A DNA stretch of 64,000 bases from BMS3BBIN04 sp964552465 (GTDB lineage Bacteria; Electryoneota; Electryoneia; Electryoneales; Electryoneaceae): NCBI GenBank assembly GCA_964552465.1, contig CAZKGR010000012.1:1-64000 (forward strand). Reading direction: 5' to 3'. This document shows positions 26,559-35,019 of the stretch, in pieces. The first letter of the stretch is position 1, and each line of letters opens with the position of its first letter. Below the pieces are notes generated by a model. That model worked only from the letters and a program-made list of their open reading frames with translations. It was not told where the DNA came from and made no database searches. The translations under genes were made by a program, and so were the position numbers.

Positions 26559-28037
26559 TCATTGACTATTCACAGGAATGACCGGTTTCTGTTTCTTGGT
26601 AAACGCCTGAGCCTCTTCTATATCCTCAGGTGTAAACAAGCCTTCTCTCATCAGCCGACCCATGGTTGAGGCTAGTTCAACCAGACGCAGTTCAGAAATC
26701 CCGAGGCGATCATATGCGGAGTAGTACGCTTCGGTCACGTTGACAAAGCTGTCTGAGCGTGTGCGTTTCTGACGTGCATCCTTCACGAACAGCATCACCG
26801 CATTGATCAGCGTGTCGTTAACCACAACGCCATCACGTTCGAGACCCTTTTGGAACTCTGGGCGGTTGAGCACATCGCGTACAGCCGCAGCGCCAGTGTG
26901 CTTTCCGAAGACATACTTGATGCGCGTGTCAAGCATTTCCGGCGGAATCACCTGGTAGATCGCGGGATGGATCAGCAGGCCAGCCGTATGGATGCCGGAT
27001 TCATGGGTGAATACACCTTCGCCGATAATCGGCTCGTGTGCGCTGACCGGAATACCAGAGTATGTCTCAAGCATCTTCCGCAGCTTGATCAGCTTCTCGT
27101 ACTTGAAGCCCGGGATTTCCACGCCATACAGCACTTTCAGCATCATCACCACTTGGTGCAACGGCGCGTTGCCAGCCCGTTCGCCCATGCCATTGACTGT
27201 ACATGTGGGAACATTGATACCGTGGCTCATCGCGCGAACGGTGTTAACTCCGGCCAGCCCAAAATCGTTGTGGAAGTGGACTACCAGATCCTCGCCCGGG
27301 AATTCCTTAACGATGCGAGGGATGTATTTATCCACGCCTTCCGGTGTGAAGCAACCGACGGTATCCGGGAAGCTGTAACGTGTTCCGCCAGCATCGTACC
27401 CAGCTCTTGCAAGCTGGATGGTATACTCGAGGTCAGCCCGGGAACCGTCCTCACCGCCAAACTCAACCGCTTTTACCCCACGTTCGCGTGCGTAGCTGAT
27501 AGATTCGCACATCATCCGCAGGTTTGCTTCGCGATAGAATTCAACCGGAAGATCTAACCATTCCTTTATGTCCTTCTTCTCGCGTTTAAGCAGCGAACGG
27601 CCGATCTTGTACTTCAGGTGTAGGTCGGAACCAGACGTGAAAATGAAGAAAGTGACTTCCGAGATATCGACACCGATATCATCGAGGGTTTTTATGGTGA
27701 TGTCGATGTCACTCTGAGTAGAACGACACATCACCAGCAGCTCAACATCCTCGCGGATATCACCCCTGCGTTTCCCCTGGACAATCAGCTGGAGTGCGTG
27801 ACGGTCAGTCAGAGCTGCGAACGGGAAGCCCAAGTCGAAAATGTGGACTCCCATATCTGAGAGCTCGCGGGCAATCTCAAACTTCTGACCCGGAGATAAT
27901 GCAACGCCTGGCATCTGCTCGCCATCACGTAACGTCGAATCGTAAACCTTGATTCGCGAGGGATCTGGAAATGACAGATGATCCGTAAACTCAGTTGGCT
28001 CATGTATCAAACTGTCCAACGGCTCACGCAATTCCAT
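26559..28037 (-). CDS. Homocitrate/isopropylmalate/Re-citrate synthase-family enzyme
   Basis: The ATG at 28037 has a near-perfect site (aggagga, 7 bases); an ATG six codons earlier is poorer. Product of 492 residues. The DRE-TIM barrel carries YDSTLRDGEQMPGV (Arg37, Asp38), EFGGEDGSRADLEYTI, DTVGCFTPEGV, the metal-binding HFHND (His254, His256), GMGERAGNAPL and HESGIHTAG. The C-terminal part does not look like the allosteric leucine-sensing domain of LeuA, so feedback control by leucine is unlikely. It condenses acetyl-CoA (or another acyl-CoA) with a 2-oxoacid: oxaloacetate (Re-citrate synthase), 2-oxoglutarate (homocitrate), pyruvate or 2-oxoisovalerate are all possible. LeuC/LeuD-like and beta-decarboxylating dehydrogenase genes lie a few genes away. 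Confidence 0.75.
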   Translation of the reverse strand: MELREPLDSLIHEPTEFTDHLSFPDPSRIKVYDSTLRDGEQMPGVALSPGQKFEIARELSDMGVHIFDLGFPFAALTDRHALQLIVQGKRRGDIREDVELLVMCRSTQSDIDITIKTLDDIGVDISEVTFFIFTSGSDLHLKYKIGRSLLKREKKDIKEWLDLPVEFYREANLRMMCESISYARERGVKAVEFGGEDGSRADLEYTIQLARAGYDAGGTRYSFPDTVGCFTPEGVDKYIPRIVKEFPGEDLVVHFHNDFGLAGVNTVRAMSHGINVPTCTVNGMGERAGNAPLHQVVMMLKVLYGVEIPGFKYEKLIKLRKMLETYSGIPVSAHEPIIGEGVFTHESGIHTAGLLIHPAIYQVIPPEMLDTRIKYVFGKHTGAAAVRDVLNRPEFQKGLERDGVVVNDTLINAVMLFVKDARQKRTRSDSFVNVTEAYYSAYDRLGISELRLVELASTMGRLMREGLFTPEDIEEAQAFTKKQKPVIPVNSQ

Positions 28038-28117
28038 GCCAACATCCTCCTGCATTATGACCCGGACTCTTCACTCTGAAGAGATGCGGGTGCGAAAACT
28101 TCAAGTCACTTTCGACC

Positions 28118-30184
28118 TCAAATGTCCATCGTCTTCTTCCAACTCGACCCAATCATGCCACGTTTACATGCGGAACCGGTCATGAATCCAGCCGAATGCT
28201 TCGCCTGGATATCCAGCGCCTGCGACAACGGGACAGAGCATGAAGCCTGTACGCAATCCATGATCGCCTTGCGCGCCACTTCGACAGCTGGATCTTCCGG
28301 AGTGGAAAGGCCTGCTACATCGCTGGAAATCTGGATCGGTTCGGAATTTACTTTTCGCTCGGCAACATCTCCGCTACCAGTCAGGATCGAATTGATGGTC
28401 GCCAGGCACTCGTCCATTGAGCCGGCGAAATCGACCATCCAACCTGTGGCTTCTGACGCCTTCACAGACCGCCCTGATAGCAGCAGATTCGCAACCTTGC
28501 CCCAGTTGGCCGGATCAGTCTTGCGGAATGACCAGTGACAGCCTTCCATGCCCGGAATAACTGGTAGTGTGACCTCCGGCATCCCAACCTGAGCACTGTC
28601 GAGCGCGACTACATAGTGACAGTGCATCAACAGTTCGAGCATTCCCCCCAGGCAGCGTTTGCCGTTGACAAAGCCGACCGACGTCTTGAACTCGTCATTG
28701 AATCGACGAGCGGTTTCCGACCACGCTTTCGCGACACGGAAGCCTTCGTCTTCGTTGTCAAGGGCGGGATAGAACTCGGTCGTATCCGCACCGACAAGCT
28801 GGATCGCCAAATGGAAATCGCCACTCAGAACCACGGAGTCGATGTTCTCGGCCTTGAGCCAGTCGACCGCCCGGTTGAGCTCGGCGATGACATCCCAGTT
28901 GAGTGATTCGCGGCTGATCGTAATCGCGCCGATGGTACCGTCATGTTCAGCGTTTACGTACAGCTGCTGCCATTCCGGTGAATCGACCTTGGCGAATGCG
29001 TCTGGATGCCACGCTCCACCCGCAGCTTCTGGATGCAGCTTGTGATAGGCTTCAACGCGGGCAATCGCGGCGTCCGCACCAATTTCACGGATCGTTGCAA
29101 GGATACCCTTTGAGAACTGGGCGCAGAGTTCGCCGATCGCGTTCATGTGAGGAAGCGGCGCACGGTCTTCGTGCAGCATCAGGCTGGCCATCTGGAGCAA
29201 TGGACCGAACATCCAGCTCTCGAACTCGTCTTCGTCCGGTAATTCCCAATCAACCGTCGGACGGTTCATCGAGTACCAGCTCTCGCCGCTGTGACGGCGG
29301 CGTTCGAGCTCATCGTCCGGAGTGAACAGGTCGCCATAAGTTCCGCTGAGGTGGTGCAAGCACGACCATGTCAGGAAGCTTGCACCCGGACCGATAGCGT
29401 CGTGCGCACGTAGCGGGTTCGGTCCAACCAGACGTCGAACAAACTTGTCCAGCTTCCAGTATGGCATGTTTGACGCGCGGTGATAACGCAATGCAGCCAG
29501 CGTCACTCCGCAGAACAGCACGTCAAGAATGAATGACCAGTAGTCACCAACCGGAACCGGGATCATCCCCAGCGACCACAGCAGTTTGGTCAAATCGGTC
29601 GGCTGATCTTCAACGATTTCCCAGATCTTGTTGATCTGATGTGGGAACGATGGATGCCAGACTCCGACACCGAGTTCCGAACTCGGGAAGCCCGAGGTTA
29701 CGGAACGAATCTCGATCCCTGGGAAGCTGTCGCGCATCGTTTCGTAATGAGCGCGTTTGATCGGCAGAATCTCAGGGATTGCTTCGAGGATGAACTTCGG
29801 GTTGAATCCGGCAAGCGCACGAGGAACTGACGATCCGCCGTAATTCAGGCGGATTATGTCGCTCATGATCTCGTTAGCCTGCTCACGTCCGAAGGATTGC
29901 ATGAGGCCGGGGTATTGCTGACCGATGCCGTCCGGAGCATCTGGCAGGTCAAGCGTTACGATGGGCACATCATACGGTGCCAGCCGTGATCCGAGCTGCA
30001 TCGCCTTACCTGAACCGACGATCCCGTTTCCACCCGAAATCACGAATGCTCCGCGATTGCCCGCGGGGCCAAATATCTTGTCGACGAGTTCGCCAGTGTC
30101 AGCCGCGTAACGTCCTGCCTTGACCATATCAAGTACAGTTCCGAGGCCGAGAGTTTCGAGCGTTGTCTGTCGCATGGTTTTCAT
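28118..30184 (-). CDS. 3-Hydroxyacyl-CoA dehydrogenase-like / enoyl-CoA hydratase fusion (FadN-like order)
   Basis: Product of 688 residues; ggaggt 9 bases before the ATG, one base after the thiolase stop. The N-terminal two thirds (about 1-400) follow the 3-hydroxyacyl-CoA dehydrogenase fold: a modified nucleotide loop (SGGNGIVGSGKAMQLG), FILEAIPEILPIKRAHYE, and GVGVWHPSFPHQINKIWEIV where typical enzymes have GLHFFNP; the usual catalytic histidine position reads Gly. The C-terminal domain is a crotonase with both expected glutamates (GGMLELLMHCHY and GMPEVTLPVIPG). Dehydrogenase-then-hydratase order is that of FadN and archaeal fusions, the reverse of FadB. It probably acts on medium-length dicarboxylyl-CoA intermediates, though the dehydrogenase half may be altered in function. 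Confidence 0.7.
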   Translation of the reverse strand: MKTMRQTTLETLGLGTVLDMVKAGRYAADTGELVDKIFGPAGNRGAFVISGGNGIVGSGKAMQLGSRLAPYDVPIVTLDLPDAPDGIGQQYPGLMQSFGREQANEIMSDIIRLNYGGSSVPRALAGFNPKFILEAIPEILPIKRAHYETMRDSFPGIEIRSVTSGFPSSELGVGVWHPSFPHQINKIWEIVEDQPTDLTKLLWSLGMIPVPVGDYWSFILDVLFCGVTLAALRYHRASNMPYWKLDKFVRRLVGPNPLRAHDAIGPGASFLTWSCLHHLSGTYGDLFTPDDELERRRHSGESWYSMNRPTVDWELPDEDEFESWMFGPLLQMASLMLHEDRAPLPHMNAIGELCAQFSKGILATIREIGADAAIARVEAYHKLHPEAAGGAWHPDAFAKVDSPEWQQLYVNAEHDGTIGAITISRESLNWDVIAELNRAVDWLKAENIDSVVLSGDFHLAIQLVGADTTEFYPALDNEDEGFRVAKAWSETARRFNDEFKTSVGFVNGKRCLGGMLELLMHCHYVVALDSAQVGMPEVTLPVIPGMEGCHWSFRKTDPANWGKVANLLLSGRSVKASEATGWMVDFAGSMDECLATINSILTGSGDVAERKVNSEPIQISSDVAGLSTPEDPAVEVARKAIMDCVQASCSVPLSQALDIQAKHSAGFMTGSACKRGMIGSSWKKTMDI

Positions 30185-30185
30185 C

Positions 30186-31433
30186 TTAGTTACCTCCCTT
30201 GCGATCGGTAACCTTGAATACGGCTGCTATCCCAACGTCACCTGCGGCACAGCCGAAGACAAGCGCATATCCTCCCCCAACGACAACAGCTCGCTCCAAC
30301 GCTTCCACAATCACCCGGACCAAGGTTGGTCCCTGCGGATGACCGTAAACCATCGGACAGCCAGTGTCGTTCATCTTATGCCAGTCATAATTCATGATCT
30401 TGGAGAACACGACATCGTTTACAGCGAATGGATTGTGGTTGTAGACCGAGACCATGTCGTCCATGGTCAAACCGGTACGTTCGAAGAGTTGCTTGACCGC
30501 CAGAGCTGGCGCATCTGGCATCTGACCCGCACCACTGCGGTACTCCGCAGACGCGACCATTTGGATCGAGATTTCGGGACGCTGGCTCAGTTCACGAGCC
30601 TTGTCTTCGGTGGTCATCAAGAGTGTGAACATGCCGTCGGAAGCGTGAGTCTGTCCGCCAGCGGTGACACACGTATCCAGCTGACGTTCGCCGGGGAACT
30701 GATCGTAAGACCTGTACCTGCGGATGCCATAGTCGTCATCGACCACGCCGATCTCCTGCCCGCGAACATCGAGCACCTTGAGCGGGAACAGGTACTTGTC
30801 AAGAACGCCGTCTTCTTTGGCCTTGAAGTACTGCTGGTAACGCCACCAGGCCAGCTCGGCGACCTCTTTCATGTCCACCTTGTAGGAACGTGCGCAACGT
30901 CCCGCGCAGGCGATCATCGATGTTTCGCCCTTCGCCTGATCGAAGCCCATCGAACCCGAAGACGGATCGAATCCGAAGTTGTCCCAGATGTCGCTGATGA
31001 CTTCGGTACGTCGGTAGGTGCCCTGATTGGGGAACACACCGGCTGGTGAGTTGCTCGTCTTATCAAACGCTAGCACTCCGACAACGTCGTGCGACCCTCC
31101 TTGAACCTGCGCGGCGGCTTTCATTGTGACTTGTAGACCTGTCGCACACGCCTGTTCAAGATGGAATCCCGGAAGTCGGTGGCCGAACCCGTTGGACAGG
31201 TACGGCGATCCCCAGAACTTATACAGCCACGGAATCGTTGACCCGCTGATCAGGTAGTCCAAGTCCGTGATTCGAATCTTACGTTTGGCGAGAATCAACG
31301 GCATTGATTCAGCAGCAAAACGCGCGATGTCGACTTCGGCCAATGCACTTGTGTGCCAGGCCGGAAACCAACTCCCCCCCCAGGCTCCATAAGGGATAAA
31401 TGCCGAAGGGTAACTCGGCGCTATATCCTTCAT
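30186..31433 (-). CDS. Divergent thiolase-family acetyl-CoA acetyltransferase
   Basis: Product of 415 residues with gggag before the ATG. Thiolase features are present in altered form: nucleophile Cys96 in LEQACATGLQV, YNHNPFAVND in place of NEAFA, YGHPQGPTLVRV with the catalytic histidine, and VFGCAAGDVGIAAV with the second cysteine near residue 395. It is adjacent to the dehydrogenase/hydratase fusion (stop and start one base apart), so the two likely act in sequence, for example in cleaving a 3-oxodicarboxylyl-CoA. The substrate pocket segments differ much from the thiolase at 23260, suggesting a different chain length or branching. Confidence 0.8.
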   Translation of the reverse strand: MKDIAPSYPSAFIPYGAWGGSWFPAWHTSALAEVDIARFAAESMPLILAKRKIRITDLDYLISGSTIPWLYKFWGSPYLSNGFGHRLPGFHLEQACATGLQVTMKAAAQVQGGSHDVVGVLAFDKTSNSPAGVFPNQGTYRRTEVISDIWDNFGFDPSSGSMGFDQAKGETSMIACAGRCARSYKVDMKEVAELAWWRYQQYFKAKEDGVLDKYLFPLKVLDVRGQEIGVVDDDYGIRRYRSYDQFPGERQLDTCVTAGGQTHASDGMFTLLMTTEDKARELSQRPEISIQMVASAEYRSGAGQMPDAPALAVKQLFERTGLTMDDMVSVYNHNPFAVNDVVFSKIMNYDWHKMNDTGCPMVYGHPQGPTLVRVIVEALERAVVVGGGYALVFGCAAGDVGIAAVFKVTDRKGGN

Positions 31434-31531
31434 TTCTCTCCCTACCGGTTGTTGGTCGTTCGTTTATCTTTGTCGTCGTTCGAATGTCTGCTAAACAAGC
31501 TCACATCACTGAAATCCTGCCCTGCAACCAA

Positions 31532-32026
31532 TTATCCGGCGCTGCCGACCTTGCGTCGCACGTATTCCGCCAGTCCGCCGAGATCGATGATCTCTTGAAT
31601 GCCTGGCGGGAACGGTGCCGCTTTCCAACTGCCACCGCGGGTCAGATTCTCGATCATTCCGTTGTCCAGATCGACCTGGATGCTATCCCCTTCCTCGATT
31701 CCCTCGACTGCTTCCGGACATTCTAGGATCGGCAGTCCTATGTTGATCGAGTTGCGATAGAAAATCCGTGCAAACGATTTGGCGATCACACAGGCAACGC
31801 CCGCCCCTTTAATCGCGATGGGGGCATTTTCACGGGAAGATCCGCATCCAAAGTTATTTCCAGCGACGATGAAATCACCCTGCTGGACACGTTCGACAAA
31901 GGTCGCGTCGAGATCTTCCAATGCGTGCGGGGCCAGCTCGGCAACGGTGAAACTGGTGCAGTACCGTGCCGGGATGATGACATCAGTGTCAACGTTATCG
32001 TTGTAGCGGAAAACCGTTCCTTCCAT
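31532..32026 (-). CDS. Isopropylmalate/homoaconitase-type isomerase small subunit (LeuD-like)
   Basis: The ATG at 32026 gives 164 residues, the length of archaeal-type small subunits. It shows FRYNDNVDTDVIIPARYCTSF, FGCGSSRENAPIAIKGAG and KSFARIFYRNSINIGLPILE, the swivel domain that closes over the substrate. The specificity loop after PAR reads YCTSFT rather than the YLRT/YLTT-like forms I associate with isopropylmalate or homoaconitate enzymes, so the substrate may be unusual. The large-subunit gene is separated from it by the marR gene. Confidence 0.8.
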   Translation of the reverse strand: MEGTVFRYNDNVDTDVIIPARYCTSFTVAELAPHALEDLDATFVERVQQGDFIVAGNNFGCGSSRENAPIAIKGAGVACVIAKSFARIFYRNSINIGLPILECPEAVEGIEEGDSIQVDLDNGMIENLTRGGSWKAAPFPPGIQEIIDLGGLAEYVRRKVGSAG

Positions 32027-32033
32027 CGTGCCC

Positions 32034-32522
32034 TCACGTTGATCCGTTGTTCGACAGATTTTCACGAACCCGGATCAGGTCCAGGTAGATCGATCTCGTT
32101 TTTGTGCTACGCAGACCCTTGGTCGCGCGCACGTTTATCTCATTTGCTTCTTCGTTAAGACGCGGGAGCTGCTTCTTTCCCTTTGGCGTCAGGCTGACCA
32201 TCTGTGTGCGGCGGTCGTCAACGGCCGGGGAACGTTTGATGAGCCCGACCTTCACGAGATTGTCGATTTGTCGTGTGATCGTGGCATCATCGAGTTGCAC
32301 CCTCTTGCCGAGGTCCGTTTGACGGGCTTCGCCCAGCTCATTGATTCCCTGCAACACAACCCACTGAGTGACGTTCAAATTGAATTCTCTCAGCCTCTCT
32401 TCAAGTGCAACCCGCATCGAGCGGGCGACAACATTGACAAGAAACCCCAGGCTTTCATTCAACTGGTGCTTCGTTGGTACCGAATTGACACGCTCGTTAC
32501 TCTTATTTTCAGAACCTGTCAT
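32034..32522 (-). CDS. MarR-family transcriptional regulator
   Basis: Product of 162 residues from the ATG at 32522 (gagg upstream). The winged-helix core is visible: LNVTQWVVLQGINELGEA, QTDLGKRVQLDDATITRQIDNLVKVGLI (recognition helix), SPAVDDRRTQMVSLTPKGKKQL (wing with the DDRR motif). MarR proteins often sense aromatic acids or their CoA esters and repress catabolic operons. The gene lies within the cluster, between the two isomerase subunit genes, and a pair of palindromes in the divergent promoter region at 34972-34998 is a likely target, which would make it autoregulatory and control the hydroxybenzoyl-CoA reductase operon as well. Confidence 0.88.
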   Translation of the reverse strand: MTGSENKSNERVNSVPTKHQLNESLGFLVNVVARSMRVALEERLREFNLNVTQWVVLQGINELGEARQTDLGKRVQLDDATITRQIDNLVKVGLIKRSPAVDDRRTQMVSLTPKGKKQLPRLNEEANEINVRATKGLRSTKTRSIYLDLIRVRENLSNNGST

Positions 32523-32558
32523 CACCTAATCCTCTACCATCAAAGACAGCACGATCAA

Positions 32559-33812
32559 TCAGATCGGAGATACAATCTTTCCTGCAACGGCGCTTGCCGC
32601 TGCCACCGCCGGTCCGCTCAGATACACTTTGCTGTCCGTGTGTCCGTTACGTCCGACGAAGTTTCTGTTCGTCGTATATAATCCCACTTCATCCTGAGCC
32701 AGCACACCCATATGCCCACCAATACACGGGCCACATGTAGCCGGAGTAATGGTCGCACCCGCTTCGACAAACTGCCGCGCCAGACCTGTGTCAATCAGGT
32801 CTCGATACACGTCCTGGCTGGACGGGATTATCAGCAGTCGTACCGAATGATGAACCTCGTTGCCGCGTAAAAACTCGCCAGCGACCTCAAAATCTTCAAG
32901 ACGGCCATTGGTACATGATCCGATCACCACCTGATCGATTTTCGTACCGTCTACCTCGTCCACATCGACACCGTTCGAGGGCAGATAAGGTTTGGCTACC
33001 TGCGGTTTCAGCGAAGTGACATCAAATTCAACTACTTGCGAGTAGTTGGCGTCCGGATCGGCATCAATTGTCTGTGCATCCGTCACACCGATCTCATTCA
33101 GATAGGCGAGGGTTGTGTCATCAGCAGGCATAATTCCGGATTTGGCCCCGGCTTCAATCGCCATATTGGCTATCGTGAAGCGACCTTCCATCGACATGCC
33201 GTCGATCACCGGACCGTGAAACTCAAGAACCTTATAGAGTGCGCCTTCAACGCCTAATGTCTTGATGATCTGAAGGATGACGTCCTTGGCGCCGACGCCA
33301 TGCTGAAGATCACCGGAGACGTTCACCCGAATCGTTTCCGGAACGCGGAACCACAGCTCGCCCAACGCCCAAGCGGCCGCCATATCTGTGCTGCCAATTC
33401 CTGTCGCCAGCGCGCCCACGGCACCGTGTGTGCAGGTGTGGCTGTCAGCGCCGACAATCAGGTTGCCCGGTTTGACGAAGCCCTTGTCCGGGAGGATCGT
33501 GTGGCAGATTCCGGAACGTCCGACCTCGAAGTAGTTCTGGACCTGCTGTTCCTGAGCAAACTCGCGCATGTTCTTGGACAACTGCGCTGCCTTGATGTCC
33601 TTCGCGGGCACGAAGTGATCGTTTACCAGCACCAGGCTGTCGGGATTGTGAACCTTTGACACGCCCATCTGCTTGAACACTTCGATCGAAAGCGAGCATG
33701 TGACATCTGTGCCGAGAACCCGGTCAACTTTCGCAAACAACAGGTCGCCCGGCGCAACACTTTCACGTCCGCCCTGCCTGGCAAGGATCTTCTCGGCGAT
33801 CGTCATGCCCAT
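32559..33812 (-). CDS. Isopropylmalate/homoaconitase-type isomerase large subunit (LeuC-like)
   Basis: Product of 417 residues, the short archaeal/Thermotoga-type LeuC length (bacterial LeuC is about 466). GADSHTCTHGAVGALATGIG, VIGSCTNGRLEDF and ATCGPCIGGHMGVL carry the three cysteines of the [4Fe-4S] cluster. It starts at 33812 (MGMTIAEKILA, a common family start) and overlaps the dehydrogenase gene; a start at 33806 would give an ATGA overlap. It isomerises a 2-hydroxyacid by dehydration and rehydration with the LeuD-like subunit. Leucine synthesis, homoaconitase-like and citrate/isocitrate roles cannot be told apart by eye. Confidence 0.85.
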   Translation of the reverse strand: MGMTIAEKILARQGGRESVAPGDLLFAKVDRVLGTDVTCSLSIEVFKQMGVSKVHNPDSLVLVNDHFVPAKDIKAAQLSKNMREFAQEQQVQNYFEVGRSGICHTILPDKGFVKPGNLIVGADSHTCTHGAVGALATGIGSTDMAAAWALGELWFRVPETIRVNVSGDLQHGVGAKDVILQIIKTLGVEGALYKVLEFHGPVIDGMSMEGRFTIANMAIEAGAKSGIMPADDTTLAYLNEIGVTDAQTIDADPDANYSQVVEFDVTSLKPQVAKPYLPSNGVDVDEVDGTKIDQVVIGSCTNGRLEDFEVAGEFLRGNEVHHSVRLLIIPSSQDVYRDLIDTGLARQFVEAGATITPATCGPCIGGHMGVLAQDEVGLYTTNRNFVGRNGHTDSKVYLSGPAVAAASAVAGKIVSPI

Positions 33813-34870
33813 GTCGCATCCTCAGCCAGCAGATTCTCGCAGATAGCATCGCCCGATGCAGCCGTACCCGCCGTGCCGCCGAGATCACGAGGTACACGTC
33901 CTTCCTTGAACGCCTTTATCACCGATTGCTCGATACGTTTTTCCCACTCCGGGAATCCGAGCTCGGTCAGCATGATGCCCGCAGTGAGGATCGCGGCGAT
34001 GGGATTTGCAACGTCTTTGCCGGCGTACTTGGGTGCTGACCCGTGAACAGGTTCGAACAGCGATGTCCGTCCCGGATGCAGGTTCCCCGATGCCGCCAGC
34101 CCAAGTCCACCCTGCAACTGTGCGCCGAGGTCGGTACATATGTCACCGAACATGTTCGAAGTCACGATTACCTCAAACTGCTCCGGACGTTTGACCATCT
34201 GCATGACCAATGCGTCGATGTACCAGTGCATGGTTTCGATGTCTGGATACTCTTCCGCGACTTCCCAGAACACGCGATCCCACAGGTCGCCTTCAAAGCG
34301 CATCGCGTTCGACTTGTTCGACATGGTGACGTGTTTGCGACCCGTCTTCACCGCATATTCGAAGGCGTAACGGATGATCCGCTCCACGCCTTTGCGAGTG
34401 TTGACCGCAGTCTGGATCGCGACCTCGTCGGGCGTATCTTTTTTCAGATGACCACCGACGCCCGAATACATTTCCTCCGTATTCTCTCGGAAGACAACGA
34501 AATCGATATCTTCGCATCGCTTATCTTTCAATGGGCACAATTTTTCGTCGAGGAGTCGGATCGGACGGTAGTTGATAAAAAGGTCGAGTTTGAAGCGGAG
34601 ACCGAGGAGGATGTCTGCGGCGTGACGCATGTCGGGAACCCGAGGATCACCCACCGCGCCGAGGAAGATGGCGTTGTAGTTGTCGCGGAAATTCTCGATC
34701 TCTTCGTCGGGCAGGGTGATTCCGGTGTCGAGGTACTTATCCGCACCGTAATCGAATTCGTCCCACTCGAGCGGGACACCACTGTTACGAACCACTTCTA
34801 AAACCTTGACCACTTCTTGCGTGACATCGACACCGATGCCATCGCCGGGAATCAGGGCTATCCGGGCCAT
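33803..34870 (-). CDS. Beta-decarboxylating dehydrogenase (isopropylmalate/isocitrate/tartrate dehydrogenase family)
   Basis: Product of 355 residues from the ATG at 34870 (MARIALIPGDGIG). Family blocks are FRENTEEMYSGVGGHLK, KGVERIIRYAFEYAV, VTMSNKSNAMRFEG, DALVMQMVKRPEQFEV, SNMFGDICTDLGAQLQGGLG and FEPVHGSAPKYAGK. It oxidises and decarboxylates a 2-hydroxy-3-carboxy acid with NAD(P). The ENTEEMYSGVGG segment resembles tartrate/D-malate and isopropylmalate enzymes more than dimeric isocitrate dehydrogenase. It is the first gene of the minus-strand catabolic cluster, directly behind the divergent promoter region, and with LeuC-, LeuD- and LeuA-like proteins could make a full 2-oxoacid elongation cycle. 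Confidence 0.82.
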   Translation of the reverse strand: MARIALIPGDGIGVDVTQEVVKVLEVVRNSGVPLEWDEFDYGADKYLDTGITLPDEEIENFRDNYNAIFLGAVGDPRVPDMRHAADILLGLRFKLDLFINYRPIRLLDEKLCPLKDKRCEDIDFVVFRENTEEMYSGVGGHLKKDTPDEVAIQTAVNTRKGVERIIRYAFEYAVKTGRKHVTMSNKSNAMRFEGDLWDRVFWEVAEEYPDIETMHWYIDALVMQMVKRPEQFEVIVTSNMFGDICTDLGAQLQGGLGLAASGNLHPGRTSLFEPVHGSAPKYAGKDVANPIAAILTAGIMLTELGFPEWEKRIEQSVIKAFKEGRVPRDLGGTAGTAASGDAICENLLAEDATWA

Positions 34871-34968
34871 CAATAACAGCTCGCTGTTTATGTTAGGATT
34901 ACTTAACAGAACTACTTCGCGCCTCGAGAACACAGTAGCTCCGTGAGGAGCCTCTCGTCAAGAGAAAT

Positions 34969-34999
34969 TAGTTGCACGTGCAATTATTTCTTGCGCAAC
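34969..34999. promoter_or_regulatory. Candidate MarR operator pair in the divergent promoter region
   Basis: A perfect 12 bp palindrome ttgcacgtgcaa (34972-34983) is followed 7 bases later by a second perfect dyad ttgcgcaa (34991-34998); the outer arms gttgc and gcaac enclose both. They lie in the 241-base gap between the first genes of the two divergent catabolic operons, which also has a ttgacg box on the minus strand (34956-34961) and a tactat box on the plus strand (35016-35021). Symmetric sites of this size suit dimeric MarR proteins, one of which is encoded at 32034. Confidence 0.55.
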
Positions 35000-35019
35000 T
35001 ATCTCTAGGAGGCCATACT

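Noticed and set aside
30120..31049. Open frames of about 309 codons (+, opposite the thiolase), 252 codons at 34043-34801 (+) and 224 codons at 50765-51439 (-)
   Set aside because: All are shadows of well supported genes (thiolase, beta-decarboxylating dehydrogenase, NapA) and show no protein family features.
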